A stretch of DNA of 64,000 bases from Apricaphanius iberus (Eukaryota > Chordata > Actinopteri > Cyprinodontiformes > Aphaniidae), in NCBI GenBank assembly GCA_028564705.1, contig JAPXFQ010001297.1:124001-188000 (forward strand), read 5' to 3'. The position numbers were made by a program, and so were the translations under genes. The notes beneath the pieces are model-generated. The model had not been told where the DNA came from and did not search any database. It was given only the letters and a program-made list of their open reading frames with translations. Positions 59,501 to 64,000 of this stretch are shown here, piece after piece. Every line of letters begins with the position of its first letter. Positions within the stretch are counted from its first letter, which is position 1.

Positions 59501-62500
59501 TCAAGGTTACTCACAGACTCGTTCTGTCTTTTTGTTTTTTCAGGTCAGGACGCTTTGCCTTCTCAATTCTGTTTTTTATTGCTTGAAAACTGTTTTTCTA
59601 TTTTGAATGTACAAGTGATCTACAACTTGTGAAAATTAATTACTTGGAGTTACGTGTTGCAGCTCGAAGCTAAACCAGTGAACTCTCAGAAACATGGCGT
59701 GGAAGAAAATTAATGAGCAGAAACTGTTTTGATGCTAAATAAACAAACAGAAAGGACCATAAATTATGTTTTACAGAACTTGCAATGAGATTTTTTAATT
59801 TTCCTAAGGTGTTTTAATACTTTCATGCAATAAAGCAATGTTAAAACTTTATTTTTAGGACAGGTTTTATTTCAAATGTTGTAATTTATTTTATAATCCA
59901 CCACATGGGGATTAGTTTTGTGTCATTATATTAGTAAATTACAGCAGTGGTCCAGACTTCATGATTCAAGTTGAAGTGAGCCAAAGATTTATTGGTTTTG
60001 ACACAATTGGGACATTGTTGATTGGACACAGCGCATTTTAAATATTAAAGAAATGTATTTTATTAGTTCCTGTGTGAAGTTTGAATATGCATAAGATCTG
60101 TTTACACTATTTGTGTATAGTAACTACATGTGCTCGGTCTCAGTGTCTCATTCAACATGGCAGTTATCTACTATTCAAGCTTTCATCATATTCATTTGGG
60201 AATTTGTTTATTATTCTCAGATTTTCTTGGTTTCATGAATATATTTATTTTAACTGCTCACCGAAAGTAGGTTTTTAGACCGAAAAAGCCAGAAGGCTCA
60301 ACCAATGAAACTTAACTGCTGATTCAGTTTTGGGATTGATACAAACATTCTCACTTTGAGTTATTTCAAATTGCCAAGATCATCTAAAGCACAAAGTTTA
60401 AGTCTGACTAGAAGTTATCGTCCATCATTCTGAGGATAATTCTTCATCTTCAAAAGAAGTACAACTTCTTTCCACTATAGGAAAGAACTATTACCGATAA
60501 CAATGTTGTAGAACTTCCATTTAAAAAAACAAGCAAACAGTTAGTTTACCAAAAAGGCTCTAAAAACATGTGTTGCACCTATTCTCCATGGTAATTGTCT
60601 CTGACTTTGTTTTTTTGTTTGTTTATTTGTTTTTGTTATTGCATTGCTTACTGGCTTTTTTTGGACTTACAACCTTTTTAGTCTAAGTACAAACTCAATC
60701 ATTTTATACCACACAGGTCTAATCCTAGATAAAATGCATAGTTACCGGTCATGGCTCTGAAAGATGTGTCATTGACTAGTGCCTAAGTGAAGGTCATGAG
60801 TAGCTTTTGCATCGACATCAGGTCTACTGTTCACTGGGTTACTTCATTTTATATAGTTTCTTGCAGCTAAATTTAATAGTAATGCTGGTGCATTTTTTTC
60901 TGTTTTGAGGTGGATGCAGTCATACAGACAAGTGTTTACATGATAATATGAAGAGATCACCTAAGTATCTGAGTTGAACCGTTGATGTCATGAATGTATT
61001 TCTATAAATTCTACCAGAGAAAATAAACTATATTTATTCTGTTCCTACATTACACAACAAAAAAATGAACTTTCAAAAACAACATACTCTATTTCTTCTC
61101 TAACATTATACATAATACTCATCAAATTGCTGCTGCCGTTAAGCAGTTGCTGCATTTTCTTTTCATTGAGGAAAAAAAATATGGTTAACTAACTTGAGTA
61201 CATTTGAGGCAGTGGCTGTGAAGCCAGTGGAAAAGTCCTGTGTGAATAAAGTGCCCAATCAAATTAGACATCTCACCCATTGGGAATGTTTCTGATTGCA
61301 GGTTCACTTAGCAACAGCTGGGGCAGTTTGTGGTAGTGTGTATTTGTGTGTCTGTGAGCCTCGGGGATCATTAGGGTAAATGTCAGGGCTGCTGCTGCAC
61401 CAGGGAGGAGCTGTACTTTAGATCAAACAGATGCTGTTGCAGAGATGCAGGACAATAAAAGGGCAGAGAAAAAGTCTGAAACACGGAACAGTGGCAGGAA
61501 GGAAATGAGTGATTATTCAGAGACAGACTTCACCTGGGGGAGTGGGCCACTGCACTCTCTGGAGGCAGAGTGCCAGTGGCAGGTAACTGTGGCTGGGTTG
61601 ATGAGAGCTGATAGTGTGGGTGTGTGCTTCAATCTCTCCCTCTCAAATTCAGGAACTATGGTATTTTCTTGTCACCACAGGCGTAAGATGGTTGGATGAG
61701 GTAGTCGCTTGCAGCAGCATCCTCATCTTACGATTAAAGTGAATGAGCCCGAGACACTTTTTTTTTTCTATGGTTTTTGAAACATTTTCATCTAGAAGTG
61801 ACATGAGAGGATGGATCTAAATTTGATACATGTGTTTCAAGTGCAGAGAAAGACTGCCTTAGCTCAGCAATGAGAGCTGGAGGCTGCTTGGCTCTGTTTA
61901 AAGTTTAAAAATACACCTACCCACATGTCAAGCTCCCTGAATAGCATATTTTGAAAAAGTGCTGTTAGGATTTTCTGAATGTTTATACAATTTTTAAAAG
62001 TTGCATTAAATCCAGATGATAGCTCAAGATTTCACAAATTCAAATATATGTTCAACATCTGTTCCTTTCCGTACAACTACTTACATGGATGCACAGCATT
62101 TTTAAAATGCTCAAATATCACAATATTAAAGATTAAACAATCTGGCCAATAATCTTTGGCTGTCACGTCAGATTTTTTTTGGGAGAATAACACATATAAA
62201 ATGAACATTGGACAGCTCTTTGGATATAAGTAGTTTTTAATGCAGCAGAAAATGAAGGCATCATGAAATTATTTCCTCTTAGGGCATACTATATGTTTCA
62301 AAATTATCTAATTTTTGTTAAACTCAAAAGTGTGTCTAACTACCTGCTGTTTATTGGTGTGTTGATAAGCTGTAAATAAGTTCTTAGTCACGAAAAGGAA
62401 AAGAACCTCAGATTTTTTTCCTGTATTTGACCTTTTAATTATTACTTGGAGTGCATCAAGTGAACATTTTTGAATTGAAATGTTAGACCATTTGATTGGA

Positions 62501-63606
62501 CTAGCCAAAACATCCAATTTTACATATTTCCCATATTCAATTTCTCATCTATTATATATTAGCAGAAAAAAAGAAATGTGTGCTCCTGAAGATGCCTTTA
62601 AAAAATGAAAATAATCTCAGTCCAACTCCTATATAGGATATATATCTCCTCCCTCGAACCTGCCCTTCTCCCACATCTTCTCCTCTGTGAGGAGATGCAG
62701 GTTCGCTCTGTACCTGTTGAATAATTGATAGCTGTTTTGGTTTTCCGATAAGGCGTTTGGGGTCCACAGCTCACAGCAGTATGGGCTGGGTGTAGCCTCT
62801 CCCACTAACTCCGCCCCACCGTTCTGTCTCCCACAATTTTCTTTATCTTGTCTTTTCCCCTCCACATGCCAGTTGTTCTGATGTGCAGCCCTCACTTTCA
62901 CTGTAAGATGCTTTTTTTTGCATGGCTGGGTTTTGGCCAACGGCTCTAGCTCCAGGTTTTATTTTTGATAAAGACTGATAATAATCTACTTGTCCTGTTT
63001 ACAAAGAAACATGCAAACATACATTAAGGATGCTGGGCATTGCCATGGAAACAGAACTTGTAAAAGCAGAAAGAAAGTTAAGGCAGAAAGCTATTTAATA
63101 TGCCTGTGTAAAAACTGGACTATGATGCAGTAGTCTACTCTCCTATTATGTTGCAGAGGACATAAATTGGGATTTGGTGTTTAAAGCACAAGGAAAACCT
63201 GACAGAAGAGGCTGAAGCAGAAATTAAGGGTCTCGTTACCCAAGGCAACGTTTCTTCTGTGGGTGGCACAAGCTTTTAAAACCCAATTGTGTACAACGCA
63301 GGGTGTCAGCACTGTAAAAAAATAACATGGCCTTACACCACAGCTGGCTCATGACATTGGTATTTGTTGGAGGCTTTCTATTCCTCATTTGATTGGGTTA
63401 TTTTATTGTTGTTTTTTTTTCTGAATCTGGACTTCAGTGATTAGCTTTAACTCAAAATCTAGAATCTTTATGCGAAACAGGATTATCCAACACAGAAGAA
63501 ATATTGTTGAAAACAGACATTTTTTTGTTTAGTTTTCACAACTCTTAATTTCTGTTAAAGGGACTATATCATGCTATTTTACAGCTTTCCACTTGTGGGA
63601 TAGACA

Positions 63607-63608
<2 letters not shown>

Positions 63609-63670
<62 letters not shown>

Positions 63671-63671
63671 A
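63609..63671 (+). repeat. (CA)n(TA)n compound microsatellite
   Basis: About 20 CA units followed by about 11 TA units. Confidence 0.97.
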
Positions 63672-64000
63672 AATAAAATGTTACCGTTGGTGTTATATAG
63701 TATTAATTTGTCCTAATATTTATCTTGTATCCTCCAGTTAATGTTGGACCATGAAGTAAAATGGCTCATTTCTCTATAATCCCTCCTCCTGTACCCCCCC
63801 AACCGCTCCCCTCCTCTCCCGTGCAGAGCTGCTCTGACTGAGAAAAACAGGTGAGCCTTATCTCAAACAGGAGTCCGCCAGTGAATTTGAAGTGCAGCAA
63901 GTACCACCATGAAAATGTGTTACATTAAGGAATCGGACGTTTATTTATTTAATTATTGTAAAAACCAGAGTCAATAAAGTTTATTTCAGCTGCTAAATAA

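Larger units (their letters stand above)
51254..64000 (+). other. rtn4rl1: Probable intron 1 of rtn4rl1 (continues past the window)
   Basis: Starts GTAAGCG. No exon with a recognisable domain is seen up to 64000. It holds a MITE, a SINE-like element, microsatellites and possible conserved non-coding blocks. Open frames within it (e.g. 54101-54355, 62629-62940) show no known domain. Confidence 0.4.

Overview
This window looks like an intergenic and intronic stretch of a teleost fish chromosome. It is AT-rich, with spliced genes that are sparse and a dense layer of DNA and retro-elements that I recognise as fish families: several Tc1-like transposons, L2-type LINEs, a Penelope-like element (PLE), a Ty3/gypsy-type LTR, hAT-type MITEs and the RTE/SINE-like tail ending in (GGAT)n. 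I cannot name the species. Element names rest on recognising motifs and structure; no database was searched.

Two genes are supported. ovca2 (serine hydrolase of the FSH1 family) is on the minus strand as two coding exons (12455-12608 and 10840-11363). They join in phase 1 to give 225 codons with Ser119, Asp178 and His205 as the likely triad. On the plus strand, a short first coding exon (51241-51253) followed by a consensus splice donor is probably rtn4rl1, a GPI-anchored Nogo-receptor-like protein; the rest of that gene would lie beyond 64000. In mammals RTN4RL1 and DPH1/OVCA2 are divergent neighbours, and the same orientation is seen here, with about 38.6 kb between the two starts and no recognisable dph1 between them.

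Layout: 1-10.5 kb, intergenic, with a LINE 3' end, a compound microsatellite and a Tc1-like element split by a LINE insertion; 10.8-12.6 kb, ovca2; 12.9-14.3 kb, SINE-like tails and an unusual 779-bp inverted-repeat element; 15.4-24.5 kb, LINE remnants and MITEs; 24.5-41 kb, mostly unassigned sequence with Tc1 and LINE relics and some possible conserved non-coding blocks; 41.3-50.4 kb, a dense repeat zone (LTR end, L2 copies, duplicated Tc1 fragment, hAT MITE, PLE); 50.9-64 kb, probable rtn4rl1 promoter, exon 1 and intron 1.

The most unusual structure is the element at 13541-14319. Its 90-bp inverted ends enclose 17 copies (exact or degenerate) of the 14-bp palindrome ACTAGTTAACTAGT, spaced mostly 29-33 bp apart. 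The 30-bp register is kept across a 150-bp central gap that holds an octamer and three CCAAT-type boxes. It is CRISPR-like in geometry only, and I read it as a non-autonomous DNA transposon packed with protein-binding-type sites.
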